Of a stretch of DNA of 25,746 nucleotides, positions 7,224-14,394 are shown piece by piece. The stretch lies in assembly GCA_946221915.1 (NCBI GenBank), contig CAMIKG010000063.1:1-25746 (forward strand). The letters run 5' to 3'. The position numbers and the translations under genes are program-made. This stretch comes from an uncultured Erwinia sp. Lineage in GTDB: Bacteria > Pseudomonadota > Gammaproteobacteria > Enterobacterales > Enterobacteriaceae. Each line of letters starts with the position of its first letter. The stretch's first letter is position 1. The notes below the pieces were generated by a model that saw only the letters and a program-made list of their open reading frames with translations, did no database searches and was not told the DNA's origin.

Positions 7224-7961
7224 CTAGTTAAGACCGCGCACCGAGGAAATAAACTGCTTAAGCTCCGGCGTCTGCGGGTTAGCAAACAGCTCGCGGCTGT
7301 CGCCCTGCTCCCACACCCGCCCCTGATGCATAAACACCACGCGATCGCCCACTTCACGGGCGAAGTTCATTTCGTGGGTCACCAGGATCAGCGTCATACC
7401 TTCCTGCGCCAGCTGCTCCAGCACTTTCAGCACTTCGCCCACAAGCTCAGGGTCAAGCGCCGAGGTAATTTCATCGCACAGCAGCACTTTCGGTGACATC
7501 GCCAGTGCTCGGGCAATTGCCACGCGCTGCTGCTGCCCGCCGGAAAGATTCGCCGGGTAGTAATCGAGGCGATCGCCAAGGCCCACTTTTTCCAGCATCT
7601 GCGCGGCAAGCGCGCGGCACTCGCTCTCTTTCTTTTTCAGCACCCGGCGCGGTGCCAGCATCACGTTTTCCAGCGCGGTCATATGCGGGAACAGGTTAAA
7701 GTTCTGGAACACCATTCCCACTGAACGGCTGATATCGCGCGCCTGGGAATCACGATCGGTAATGGTCATGCCGCCGAGTTTAATGCTGCCTTCCTGATAC
7801 CCTTCCAGGCCATTAATGCAGCGTAACAGGGTGCTTTTGCCGGAGCCGCTGCGGCCAATAACGGAGATGACCTGTCCCATTTCGATATCGAGATCGACGC
7901 CTTTCAGCACATGGTTTTTACCGTAATACTTCTGAACCTGATTAATGGTGATGAGCGGCAT
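7224..7961 (-). CDS. hpxI: Polar amino acid-type ABC transporter, ATP-binding subunit HpxI
   Basis: Energises uptake through the HpxG/HpxH permease pair at the inner membrane. This 245-residue ATPase of the GlnQ/HisP type shows Walker A GRSGSGKST (36-44), Q-loop in VFQNFNLFP, signature LSGGQQQR (139-146), Walker B VLLCDE (159-164) with ITSALDP, and H196 in the switch LVTHEMNFA. Its start overlaps the hpxH 3' end by 20 bases. The position between permeases and hpxJ links it to ureide catabolism. The symbol follows gene order in Klebsiella hpxFGHIJK. The imported ligand is unknown. Confidence 0.88.
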   Translation of the reverse strand: MPLITINQVQKYYGKNHVLKGVDLDIEMGQVISVIGRSGSGKSTLLRCINGLEGYQEGSIKLGGMTITDRDSQARDISRSVGMVFQNFNLFPHMTALENVMLAPRRVLKKKESECRALAAQMLEKVGLGDRLDYYPANLSGGQQQRVAIARALAMSPKVLLCDEITSALDPELVGEVLKVLEQLAQEGMTLILVTHEMNFAREVGDRVVFMHQGRVWEQGDSRELFANPQTPELKQFISSVRGLN

Positions 7962-8601
7962 TGAATTTCTTCTCCAGATACTGGCTGTAACGGGACAGCG
8001 GATAACACATCAGGAAGTAGCCCAGCGCCACCAACCCGAACACTTTAAACGGCTGATAGGTCACGTTATTCAGAATCGTGCCGGCTTTGGTCAGCTCGAC
8101 GAAGCCGATAATCGACGCCAGCGCCGTGCCCTTCACCACCTGCACGGCAAAGCCAACCGTAGGTGCGATGCCGATACGCACCGCCTGCGGCGCGACCACG
8201 CGGTACAGCGTCTGACCGAAACTCAGCCCCAGACAGCGTGACGCTTCCCACTGCCCTTTCGGCAACGCGTTGATGCTGCCGTACCAGATATCGAGTAAAA
8301 AGGCGCTGGTATACAGCGTCAGCGCCAGCGCGGCGGCAGTCCAGGGCGCGACATCAATACCAAACAGCGCGACGCCAAAAAACGCCAGAAACAGCTGCAT
8401 CAGCAGCGGCGTGCCCTGAAACAGCTCGACATAGCAGCGGATCAGGCGCAGCGCCCAGCGGCGGCGCGTCAGCCGCAGCAATAACAGCGGCAGTGTGACC
8501 AGCGTGCCGCCAAAAAACGCCGTCAGCGACAGCAGCAGTGTCCAGCGCGCCGCCAGCAATAAATTGCGCAGGATGTCCCAGTCAGTGAAGGTGTTCATCA
8601 T
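7942..8601 (-). CDS. hpxH: Polar amino acid-type ABC permease HpxH
   Basis: Inner-membrane permease subunit of the HisM/GlnP type, about 219 residues, with roughly five hydrophobic segments. The cytoplasmic EAA-like loop that contacts the ATPase is visible as GQWEASRCLGLSFGQTLYRVVAP. I choose ATG 8601, which overlaps the hpxG stop in an ATGATGA junction with GGAG upstream; the adjacent ATG 8598 is equally possible, and a longer frame from 8619 lacks support. It probably pairs with HpxG as a heterodimer. Confidence 0.85.
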   Translation of the reverse strand: MMNTFTDWDILRNLLLAARWTLLLSLTAFFGGTLVTLPLLLLRLTRRRWALRLIRCYVELFQGTPLLMQLFLAFFGVALFGIDVAPWTAAALALTLYTSAFLLDIWYGSINALPKGQWEASRCLGLSFGQTLYRVVAPQAVRIGIAPTVGFAVQVVKGTALASIIGFVELTKAGTILNNVTYQPFKVFGLVALGYFLMCYPLSRYSQYLEKKFNAAHHH

Positions 8602-9263
8602 GGCTGATCTCCAAACCATTTGCGCCCGGCGGCCAGCAACAGCTGACGCATGGCAATCGACAGCGCCAGATACATCAGGGTCGTCACCAGATAGACTTCA
8701 AAACTTAAAAAGGTGCGCGACTGAATCAGGTTGGCAGCGAAGGTCAGTTCTTCATAGGAGACCTGCGACACCACCGACGAGCCCAGCATCACGATAATGC
8801 ACTGGCTCACCAGCGCCGGATAAATGCGCTTCAGCGACGGCGGCAGCACCACGCGAATAAACGTCTGCGTGCGGGTCAGTCCCAGCACGCGTCCCGCTTC
8901 CCACTGCCCTTTCGGCGTCACCTGAATCCCGGCGCGGATAATCTCGGTGCTATACGCGCCAAGGTTAATCAGCATCGCCAGCAACGCCGCTTCACCGGCA
9001 GTCAGTTTGACGCCCATGTTCGGCAGGCCGAAGACGATAAAAAACAGCTGCACGACAAACGGCGTATTGCGGATCAGCTCCACATAGCCGCCCCACAGGC
9101 GGCTCAGCAACGACGGCTTGCCACTGCGCAGCGCGGCGCCAAAAATGCCCAGCCCCACGCCGCCAGCGGTCGCCAGCACGGTCAGCTGGATGGTGACCCA
9201 CAAACCGGACAGCAATTCCGGCCAGTGGGGCCACAGTGCGGCAAAGTCGAGTTGTCCGATCAT
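8598..9263 (-). CDS. hpxG: Polar amino acid-type ABC permease HpxG
   Basis: Second HisM/GlnP-type permease subunit, 221 residues, with about five membrane segments. The EAA loop reads GQWEAGRVLGLTRTQTFIRVVLP, closely parallel to that of HpxH, so the two arose from a duplicated permease module. The ATG at 9263 has AAGGA in front and lies 10 bp after the hpxF stop. It overlaps the hpxH start by 4 bases. The substrate cannot be read from the permease sequence. Confidence 0.85.
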   Translation of the reverse strand: MIGQLDFAALWPHWPELLSGLWVTIQLTVLATAGGVGLGIFGAALRSGKPSLLSRLWGGYVELIRNTPFVVQLFFIVFGLPNMGVKLTAGEAALLAMLINLGAYSTEIIRAGIQVTPKGQWEAGRVLGLTRTQTFIRVVLPPSLKRIYPALVSQCIIVMLGSSVVSQVSYEELTFAANLIQSRTFLSFEVYLVTTLMYLALSIAMRQLLLAAGRKWFGDQP

Positions 9264-9273
9264 ACCGCCGTCC

Positions 9274-10065
9274 TTATGCGCCTAAATCCGCTGGCAGTGG
9301 CGCTTTCAGCCACTCTTCCGATAGCCCGTTCAGCGTCTTGTCCTGAATAGCCTGTTCGATAATGGCGTTCACTTTCTCTTTCAGCGCCGGCTCGTTCTTG
9401 CGCAGGCCGATAAAGCACGGCGAATCTTTCAGCATAAATTTCGCCACGGGCGCTTTGTCTGCGTTCTGGCGCGCAATCGCGGCGACAACCAGGTTACCGG
9501 TCGCCACATACTTCACCTGACCAGAGAGATAAGCAGACAGCGTGGTGTTATTATCTTCATAACGCTTCACCTGCGCCTCTTTCGGCGCGACATCGCTCAG
9601 CACCATATCTTCTACCGCGCCACGGGTGACACCGATACTCTGACCATTCAGTCCGGCGGCATCTTTCAGCAGCGAGTCTTTCGGGCCAAATACGCCAAGG
9701 AAGAACGGCGCGTAAGCGCGGCTGAAATCGATCACTTTTTCACGCTCAGCATTTTTCCCCATGCTGGAGATCACCAGATCGACTTTATCGGTCTGCAGAT
9801 AGGGCACGCGGTTGGCGCTGGTCACTGGCACCAGCTGCAACTTTAGTTTCATCTGTTTGGCGATGTATTTCGCCATATCGATGTCATAACCCTGCGGCTG
9901 CAGATCGGTGCCCACCGAACCAAACGGCGGGAAATCCTGTGGTACGGCGATACGGATCACGCCGCGCTTCTCGATATCCTGTAACTGATCGGCCACCGCG
10001 CTGGTGACCTGCGTGAACATCAGCGCTGCGCCGATCACTGCCATCAATGCTCTTTTCATCATCAT
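9274..10065 (-). CDS. hpxF: Periplasmic solute-binding protein HpxF of the ureide ABC transporter
   Basis: Family 3 (SBP_bac_3) extracellular binding protein, 263 residues, probably capturing a ureide or related small acid in the periplasm. A Sec signal peptide is visible: positively charged MMMKRAL, hydrophobic core MAVIGAALMF, and a likely cleavage after the VADQ-preceding alanine (about residue 25). The mature part starts DQLQDIEKRGVIRIAVPQDFPPFG, typical of the family, with a YDIDMAKYIAKQM stretch and a VDLVISSM ligand-side motif. Three ATG codons (10065, 10062, 10059) are in frame; GGGG lies just upstream and the exact start is open. It is the first gene of the hpxFGHIJK operon and follows the sigma54-type promoter. 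Confidence 0.85.
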   Translation of the reverse strand: MMMKRALMAVIGAALMFTQVTSAVADQLQDIEKRGVIRIAVPQDFPPFGSVGTDLQPQGYDIDMAKYIAKQMKLKLQLVPVTSANRVPYLQTDKVDLVISSMGKNAEREKVIDFSRAYAPFFLGVFGPKDSLLKDAAGLNGQSIGVTRGAVEDMVLSDVAPKEAQVKRYEDNNTTLSAYLSGQVKYVATGNLVVAAIARQNADKAPVAKFMLKDSPCFIGLRKNEPALKEKVNAIIEQAIQDKTLNGLSEEWLKAPLPADLGA

Positions 10066-10084
10066 ACCCCGGTTTGTGAATTAT

Positions 10085-10098
10085 GAAACAAAAGATTC
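10085..10098. promoter_or_regulatory. Candidate local-regulator operator in the hpxF leader
   Basis: GAAAC-AAAA-GATTC is an imperfect inverted repeat (4 of 5 pairs) just downstream of the predicted hpxF transcription start. The first 11 bases, TGAAACAAAAG at 10084-10094, recur in the regulator/hpxW intergenic region at 11109-11119 on the other strand. GAAA-N4-TTTC-like sites are common for RpiR-family regulators, so the neighbouring RpiR-type protein is the natural candidate. Confidence 0.4.
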
Positions 10099-10112
10099 TT
10101 GAGTATGCATTC

Positions 10113-10128
10113 TGCAACTAATGTGCCA
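10113..10128 (-). promoter_or_regulatory. Sigma54 (RpoN) promoter of hpxFGHIJK
   Basis: On the minus strand the sequence reads TGGCAC-ATTAG-TTGCA, a full match to the -24/-12 consensus TGGCAC-N5-TTGCW with GG-N10-GC spacing. The predicted start is about 10102, roughly 37 bases before the hpxF ATG. A near-perfect NtrC site lies about 140 bp upstream. Confidence 0.85.
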
Positions 10129-10136
10129 GGACGAGA

Positions 10137-10165
10137 TCTGCCGTCTGTTTTTTCTCAACGGCAGA
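10137..10165. promoter_or_regulatory. 8-13-8 inverted repeat upstream of the hpxF -24 element
   Basis: TCTGCCGT (10137-10144) and ACGGCAGA (10158-10165) are perfect inverted copies with a 13-base T-rich spacer, so the half-sites are 21 bp apart, two helical turns. The pair lies between the NtrC site and the sigma54 promoter. It could be an operator for another regulator. Confidence 0.4.
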
Positions 10166-10233
10166 ATTGATGGGGATTGAGGAGAATTATACGACCAGAG
10201 AAGGGCATGAGGGGATGAACCAAAAAGAGGCAA

Positions 10234-10250
10234 GGCACCAAAATGGTGCC
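10234..10250. promoter_or_regulatory. NtrC (NRI) enhancer site
   Basis: GGCACCAAAATGGTGCC is a perfect 6-5-6 palindrome containing GCACC-N5-GGTGC, the NtrC recognition pattern (TGCACC-N5-GGTGCA). Its centre lies about 140 bp upstream of the predicted sigma54 start of hpxF, the same distance as an enhancer site at E. coli glnA. It lies 3 bases after the stop of the regulator gene and could also form a short terminator stem there, although the T5 run comes only several bases later. Confidence 0.75.
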
Positions 10251-10253
10251 CTG

Positions 10254-11093
10254 TCAGCGCTGCTCCAGCTCGTCGAGGTGCTGGTAAAGGTCAGCAATCT
10301 GGTGAATACGCTGACGTCCCTGGGATAATAATTCATGCAGTAAAGCGTTAGAGAGCAGGTTAATCACGCTCATCGCCGAGGAATAGCTGTCGAATGCCGA
10401 GACGCTGTCCAGCGGAGCACACAGCTGCCAGCGCGCCAGCGCCATCACGCCCTGCGCCTGCGGTTCGCAAATCAGCAGCACCGGGATGCCCGCCTGCTGC
10501 AGCTGCTGCAGCAGCGGTTTGATAATGCGCGGCCGGCGGCGGTACGCCACCACCACCACCAGATCCTGCGGGGTGATATCCACCAGCTCTTCCGCCAGCG
10601 TCTGGCCCGGCTGCGGCAACAGGCTGACCTGCGCACGCGCCTGTAACAGCTGCTGGCGCAGGTGCAGCGCCACCGGATAGGAGTTGCGCATGCCGACAAT
10701 CAGTACCCGCTGGCTGTCGCACAGCGCCTGAATCATCTCGCCAAACTGCAGCGCGTCAATGCTGTTGACCCACTGCGTCAGGTTCGCCATCTCCTGCTTG
10801 TAGTGGCGCGCCAGCAGGGTATTGCCCTGCACCGCATCACGGTTGTCGGTTAATGGCATACCGCTCTGGCGCAGGGTGCGCAGTTCATCGCGCATATCCT
10901 TATATTTTTCATAGCCTAAGCGCTTAAATAGTCGGCTGACCGTGGCTTTCGATACCCCGCTCAGCCGCGCCAGTTCGGCGCTGTTGTAGCTGATCAGATC
11001 ATCAAAATGGTCAAAGACAAAATCCGCAATGCGCTGCTCCTGCGGCGACAGCTGCGCATATTGGCTTCTCAGACGTTCATCGAGTTGTTGCAT
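10254..11093 (-). CDS. MurR/RpiR-family transcriptional regulator of the hpx genes
   Basis: 279-residue regulator with an N-terminal HTH_6 domain (residues 1-75; helix-turn-helix around SAELARLSGVSKATVSRLFKRLGY, 38-61) and a C-terminal SIS sugar-isomerase-type domain beginning at RVLIVGMRNSYPVALHLRQQL. SIS domains bind phosphosugars or other small effectors; here a ureide pathway intermediate is a plausible ligand, which is inference. I start it at ATG 11093 rather than the upstream frame end at 11480, because the extra residues are the antisense of hpxW. It lies between hpxF and hpxW, divergent from the latter, and has its own promoter with a candidate autoregulatory site. It is probably the gene called hpxU in Klebsiella; I am not certain of that symbol. 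Confidence 0.85.
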   Translation of the reverse strand: MQQLDERLRSQYAQLSPQEQRIADFVFDHFDDLISYNSAELARLSGVSKATVSRLFKRLGYEKYKDMRDELRTLRQSGMPLTDNRDAVQGNTLLARHYKQEMANLTQWVNSIDALQFGEMIQALCDSQRVLIVGMRNSYPVALHLRQQLLQARAQVSLLPQPGQTLAEELVDITPQDLVVVVAYRRRPRIIKPLLQQLQQAGIPVLLICEPQAQGVMALARWQLCAPLDSVSAFDSYSSAMSVINLLSNALLHELLSQGRQRIHQIADLYQHLDELEQR

Positions 11094-11103
11094 GGCGATC
11101 TCT

Positions 11104-11119
11104 TGTAACTTTTGTTTCA
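11104..11119. promoter_or_regulatory. Candidate operator between the RpiR regulator gene and hpxW
   Basis: TGTAAC-TTTT-GTTTCA is an inverted repeat with 5 of 6 pairs. On the minus strand it reads TGAAACAAAAGTTACA and shares TGAAACAAAAG with the hpxF leader site. It lies downstream of the regulator's -10 hexamer and about 35 bp upstream of the hpxW -24 element, so one bound protein could control both. Confidence 0.45.
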
Positions 11120-11123
11120 GCTG

Positions 11124-11151
11124 AACATAACATAACCTGAGTATCTGGCAA
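11124..11151 (-). promoter_or_regulatory. Sigma70-type promoter of the RpiR-family regulator gene
   Basis: On the minus strand TTGCCA (11151-11146), a 16-bp spacer and TATGTT (11129-11124). The candidate operator at 11104-11119 would overlap the transcription start, which is a position for autorepression. Confidence 0.45.
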
Positions 11152-11153
11152 CC

Positions 11154-11169
11154 TGGAACAGCTCTTGCT
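11154..11169 (+). promoter_or_regulatory. Sigma54-type promoter of hpxWXYZ
   Basis: TGGAAC-AGCTC-TTGCT has one departure from TGGCAC-N5-TTGCW and keeps GG-N10-GC. The predicted start is near 11180, 30 bases before the hpxW ATG. I did not find a good NtrC palindrome in the 200 bp upstream. Confidence 0.6.
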
Positions 11170-11209
11170 TCCTGTTGTTCTCTGTAACCCGATAAAAAAA
11201 GAGTAAGCG

Positions 11210-12796
11210 ATGATTCAGAGTAATATGGCGCCAATGGGCATGGCAGTGACGCCGCACCATCTGGCCAGTGAAAGCGCCCTCGCCGTGCTGCGTGAAGGCG
11301 GCAATGCGATTGAAGCGATGGTCGCGGCGGCGGCCACCATCGCGGTAGTTTATCCGCACATGAATGGTCTCGGTGGCGACGGCTTCTGGCTGATTGTGCC
11401 GCCAAAAGGCGAGCCGGTGGCGATAGACGCCAGCGGCGCGGCAGGCTCTCTTGCGCATCCTGACTTCTACAGCGGCGCAACGCATATCCCGCATCGCGGC
11501 CCGAAAGCGGCGCTGACCGTTGCCGGCACCGTCAGCGGCTGGGCAGAGGCGCTGAAAATCTCCGGCGAACAGGGTGGCGAACCGCTGCCGCTGGCGCGCC
11601 TGCTGGCCGACGCCATTCGCTATGCTGCCGATGGCATTCCGGTCACCGACTCTCAGGCGCTGGCGACGCGCAGTAAATTTGCCGAGCTGGCCGATCAGCC
11701 CGGTTTCGCCGCGACCTTTCTTCCCGACGGCGAGCCACCACGTCCCGGCAGCCGCTTTACCCAGCCCGCGCTGGCACACACCCTGACGGCCCTGACGCTG
11801 GACGGCCTGGAGAGCTTCTATCGCGGGCCGCTGGCGCACAAGCTGGCGCTGGAGATGTCGCGCCTCGGTATGCCAATAACGCTGCAGGATTTACAGCAGC
11901 ATCAGGCCAGACGCCGCACGCCGCTGCGCATCCGCCACCAGCATGGTGATATCTATAACATGACGCCGCCTACCCAGGGCCTGGTGTCACTGGCGATCCT
12001 CGGCATCACCGACCAGCTTGCGATGGCGCAGGCCAGTGAAGCGCAAACCGTGCACCGCATTGTCGAAGCCACCAAGCTGGCGTTTGGGCTGCGCGATAAG
12101 CACCTTACCGATCCGCAGCATATGCAGGCAGATGCCCAGTCACTGCTCGATCCGCAACCGCTGGCGGCGCTGGCGGCACAAATTGATGACGCGCAGGCCA
12201 TGCCCTGGGGCAACGGACGCGGACCGGGCGACACGGTGTGGATGGGGGTGATGGACAGCAGCGGTCTGGCGGTATCGTTTATCCAGAGTATCTACCATGA
12301 GTTCGGCAGCGGCGTGGTGCTGCCCGATACCGGCATTATCTGGCAAAACCGTGGCGCGGCGTTCAGCCTGCAGCCCGACCACCTGCTGACGCTGGCGCCC
12401 GGCAAACAGCCGTTTCACACCCTTAATCCGGCGGCGGCGCGGCTGCATGATGGCCGAACGCTGGTGTATGGCTCGATGGGTGGCGACGGGCAGCCACAAA
12501 CTCAGGCGGCGATTTTCACCCGTCATGTGGTGCAGGGCATGCCGCTGCAGCAGGCAATAAGCGCACCGCGCTGGTTACTGGGGCGCACCTGGGGCCAGGC
12601 CTCCGACTCGCTGAAGCTGGAGGGACGCTTTAGCCCCGCCACCGTCGCAACACTGCGCGCGCTCGGGCATGAGGTGGAAATGCTGCCCGATTTCAGCGAG
12701 GCGGTCGGACACGCAGGCGCGATTGTGCGTCATAACAACGGCATGCTGGAAGGCGCGTTCGATCCGCGCAGTAACGGCAGCGCCGCCGGTTTCTGA
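11210..12796 (+). CDS. hpxW: Oxamate amidohydrolase HpxW (gamma-glutamyltransferase-like Ntn hydrolase)
   Basis: Hydrolyses oxamate to oxalate and ammonia in the uric acid/allantoin pathway. This activity is known for Klebsiella HpxW, an autoprocessed Ntn hydrolase with about 35 and 20 kDa chains. This protein is 528 residues with no signal peptide, unlike periplasmic gamma-glutamyltransferases, so it is cytoplasmic. GRGPGDTVWMGVMDSSG places the nucleophile at T342; cleavage before it would give chains of 341 and 187 residues, matching the known subunit sizes. YGSMGGDGQPQTQ (420-432) is the oxyanion-side glycine motif. It is first in hpxWXYZ and follows a sigma54-like promoter. Confidence 0.88.
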   Translation: MIQSNMAPMGMAVTPHHLASESALAVLREGGNAIEAMVAAAATIAVVYPHMNGLGGDGFWLIVPPKGEPVAIDASGAAGSLAHPDFYSGATHIPHRGPKAALTVAGTVSGWAEALKISGEQGGEPLPLARLLADAIRYAADGIPVTDSQALATRSKFAELADQPGFAATFLPDGEPPRPGSRFTQPALAHTLTALTLDGLESFYRGPLAHKLALEMSRLGMPITLQDLQQHQARRRTPLRIRHQHGDIYNMTPPTQGLVSLAILGITDQLAMAQASEAQTVHRIVEATKLAFGLRDKHLTDPQHMQADAQSLLDPQPLAALAAQIDDAQAMPWGNGRGPGDTVWMGVMDSSGLAVSFIQSIYHEFGSGVVLPDTGIIWQNRGAAFSLQPDHLLTLAPGKQPFHTLNPAAARLHDGRTLVYGSMGGDGQPQTQAAIFTRHVVQGMPLQQAISAPRWLLGRTWGQASDSLKLEGRFSPATVATLRALGHEVEMLPDFSEAVGHAGAIVRHNNGMLEGAFDPRSNGSAAGF

Positions 12797-12808
12797 CAGG
12801 AGATAACG

Positions 12809-12994
12809 ATGAACAATACCCCGGACTGGAGCGCGTACATCGCGCAGATGGAGCAGGTGCTGGCGCTGGAACTGGATGATGCGCGCCGCGCCGAGCTGCT
12901 GACGCAGTTCAGCCGTATCGCGGCGATGGCGCAGCCGCTGATGGATTATCCGCTCGATGACCGGCTGGAAGTGGCAGGAGTGTATAAGGCATGA
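12809..12994 (+). CDS. hpxX: Small AtzG-like subunit HpxX
   Basis: A 61-residue acidic helical protein of the DUF4089/AtzG-like family, preceded by AGGAGA. In cyanuric acid degradation AtzG is a GatC-like small subunit that stabilises and is needed by the amidase AtzE; HpxX probably does the same for HpxY. The motif near the C terminus, PLMDYPLDDRLEVAGVYKA, is characteristic of the family. Its stop overlaps the HpxY start by four bases (ATGA), consistent with stoichiometric co-translation. Confidence 0.85.
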   Translation: MNNTPDWSAYIAQMEQVLALELDDARRAELLTQFSRIAAMAQPLMDYPLDDRLEVAGVYKA

Positions 12995-14394
12995 ATCTCG
13001 CTGAACTTTCCATTGCAGAACTGCAGCTGGCGCTGCAACGCGGCGAACTGAGCGCGCAGGAGATCGCCTGCCATACGCTAGCCGCCATCGAACAGCAGAA
13101 CCCGGCGATCAATGCCTGGACAGAGATCACCGCTGATCGCATGTTACAGGAAGCCGCCGCGATGGATGCCCGTCGCCAGGCCGGAGAAACGCTGCCCGCG
13201 CTGGCGGCAGTGCCGTATGCGGTGAAAAACCTGTTTGATGTTGCCGGGCACAGCACGCTGGCGGGGGCCAGCCTGTTCAGCGATCGTCCGGCCGCGCAGC
13301 AGGACGCCTGGGCGGTGGCGAAGCTGACGCAATCCGGCGCGCTGCTTTCCGGCATGCTGAATATGGATGCCTATGCCTACGGTTTTACCACCGAAAACAG
13401 CCACTACGGCGCCACCCATAATCCGCGCGATTTAAGTCGTATCGCCGGTGGCTCATCGGGCGGCTCAGCGGCCGCGGTCGCAGCGGGTCTGGTGCACTTC
13501 TCGCTCGGCAGCGACACCAATGGTTCCATCCGCGTGCCTGCCTCGCTGTGCGGCATCCTCGGGCTGAAACCGACCTTCGGCCGCCTGTCGCGCAGCGGTA
13601 GCCATCCGTTTGTCGCCAGTCTCGATCATATTGGTCCTTTTGCCCGCAGTGCGGCGGACCTCGCCACCGTTTACGATGCCCTGCAAGGCCACGACACTCA
13701 GGATGCCTTTCAGGCCGACGCCCCGCTGCAGCCGACGCTGGCGCAGCTGGAACGGGGTCAGCAGGGATTGCGCTGTGCGGTACTCGGCGGCTACTTCGAA
13801 ACCTGGTGTAATGAAGATGCACGTAACGCCGTCGCCAGTGCCGCACGCGCGCTGAACGCCAGTGAGCAGGTGATAATGGACGATGCCGATCTCGCCCGTT
13901 CCTCGGCGTTTCTGATTAGCGCCAGCGAAGGCGGCAACCACTATTTACCGGCGCTGCGCACCATGCCGGATCGCTTTGAACCACTGTCCCGCGAGCGGCT
14001 GCTGGCAGGAGCGATGATCCCGGCGGCCTGGTATGTGCAGGCGCAGCGTTTCCGTCGTCATTTCCAGCAGCAGGCGTTACAGCTGTTCAGGCAGTTCGAT
14101 GTGCTGATTGCGCCCGCGACACCGTGCAGCGCCACGCCGATTGGTCAGGCGACGATGCAGATTAACGGCGTCGATCTGCCGATCCGCGCCAGCATGGGCA
14201 TGCTGACGCAGCCGATTTCGTTCCTCGGTCTGCCGGTCGCCAGCGTACCGCTCACCACGCGCAGCGGCCTGCCGATTGGCCTGCAGCTGATCGCCGCGCC
14301 GTTTAAAGAAGAGCACTGCCTGCGCGCCGCACGTGCGCTGGAACAACAAGGTCTGGTTATGGCGCACGCCGCCACTGTGAGTACAGAACAATGA
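12991..14394 (+). CDS. hpxY: AtzE-family amidase HpxY, probable oxalurate amidohydrolase subunit
   Basis: Amidase-signature enzyme of 467 residues. The Ser-cisSer-Lys triad is readable: K79 in VPYAVKNLFD, S155 in GGSSGGSAAA, and S179 in GSDTNGSIRVPAS, with the standard 24-residue spacing between the two serines. The gene sits between hpxX and hpxZ with ATGA overlaps on both sides, the composition seen for AtzG-AtzE-AtzH-type sets. In this pathway the likely substrate is oxalurate. AtzE itself acts on carboxybiuret, a close structural analogue. Neither the exact reaction nor the need for HpxX can be read from the sequence. Confidence 0.87.
   Translation: MNLAELSIAELQLALQRGELSAQEIACHTLAAIEQQNPAINAWTEITADRMLQEAAAMDARRQAGETLPALAAVPYAVKNLFDVAGHSTLAGASLFSDRPAAQQDAWAVAKLTQSGALLSGMLNMDAYAYGFTTENSHYGATHNPRDLSRIAGGSSGGSAAAVAAGLVHFSLGSDTNGSIRVPASLCGILGLKPTFGRLSRSGSHPFVASLDHIGPFARSAADLATVYDALQGHDTQDAFQADAPLQPTLAQLERGQQGLRCAVLGGYFETWCNEDARNAVASAARALNASEQVIMDDADLARSSAFLISASEGGNHYLPALRTMPDRFEPLSRERLLAGAMIPAAWYVQAQRFRRHFQQQALQLFRQFDVLIAPATPCSATPIGQATMQINGVDLPIRASMGMLTQPISFLGLPVASVPLTTRSGLPIGLQLIAAPFKEEHCLRAARALEQQGLVMAHAATVSTEQ

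Noticed and set aside
10234..10256. Palindrome purely as terminator of the regulator gene
   Set aside because: The stem is only 6 bp and the T run is separated by several bases, while the match to the NtrC consensus and distance to the sigma54 promoter are specific. A minor terminator role remains possible.
10998..11014. NtrC-like sequence CATCAAAATGGTC upstream of hpxW
   Set aside because: Only the central CAAAATGGT resembles the hpxF site. The GCACC and GGTGC half-sites are poor, and it lies in the regulator coding region.
11094..11480. 129-residue N-terminal extension of the RpiR-type regulator
   Set aside because: It is the antisense of hpxW and the intergenic region, and the family starts at about the chosen ATG 11093.
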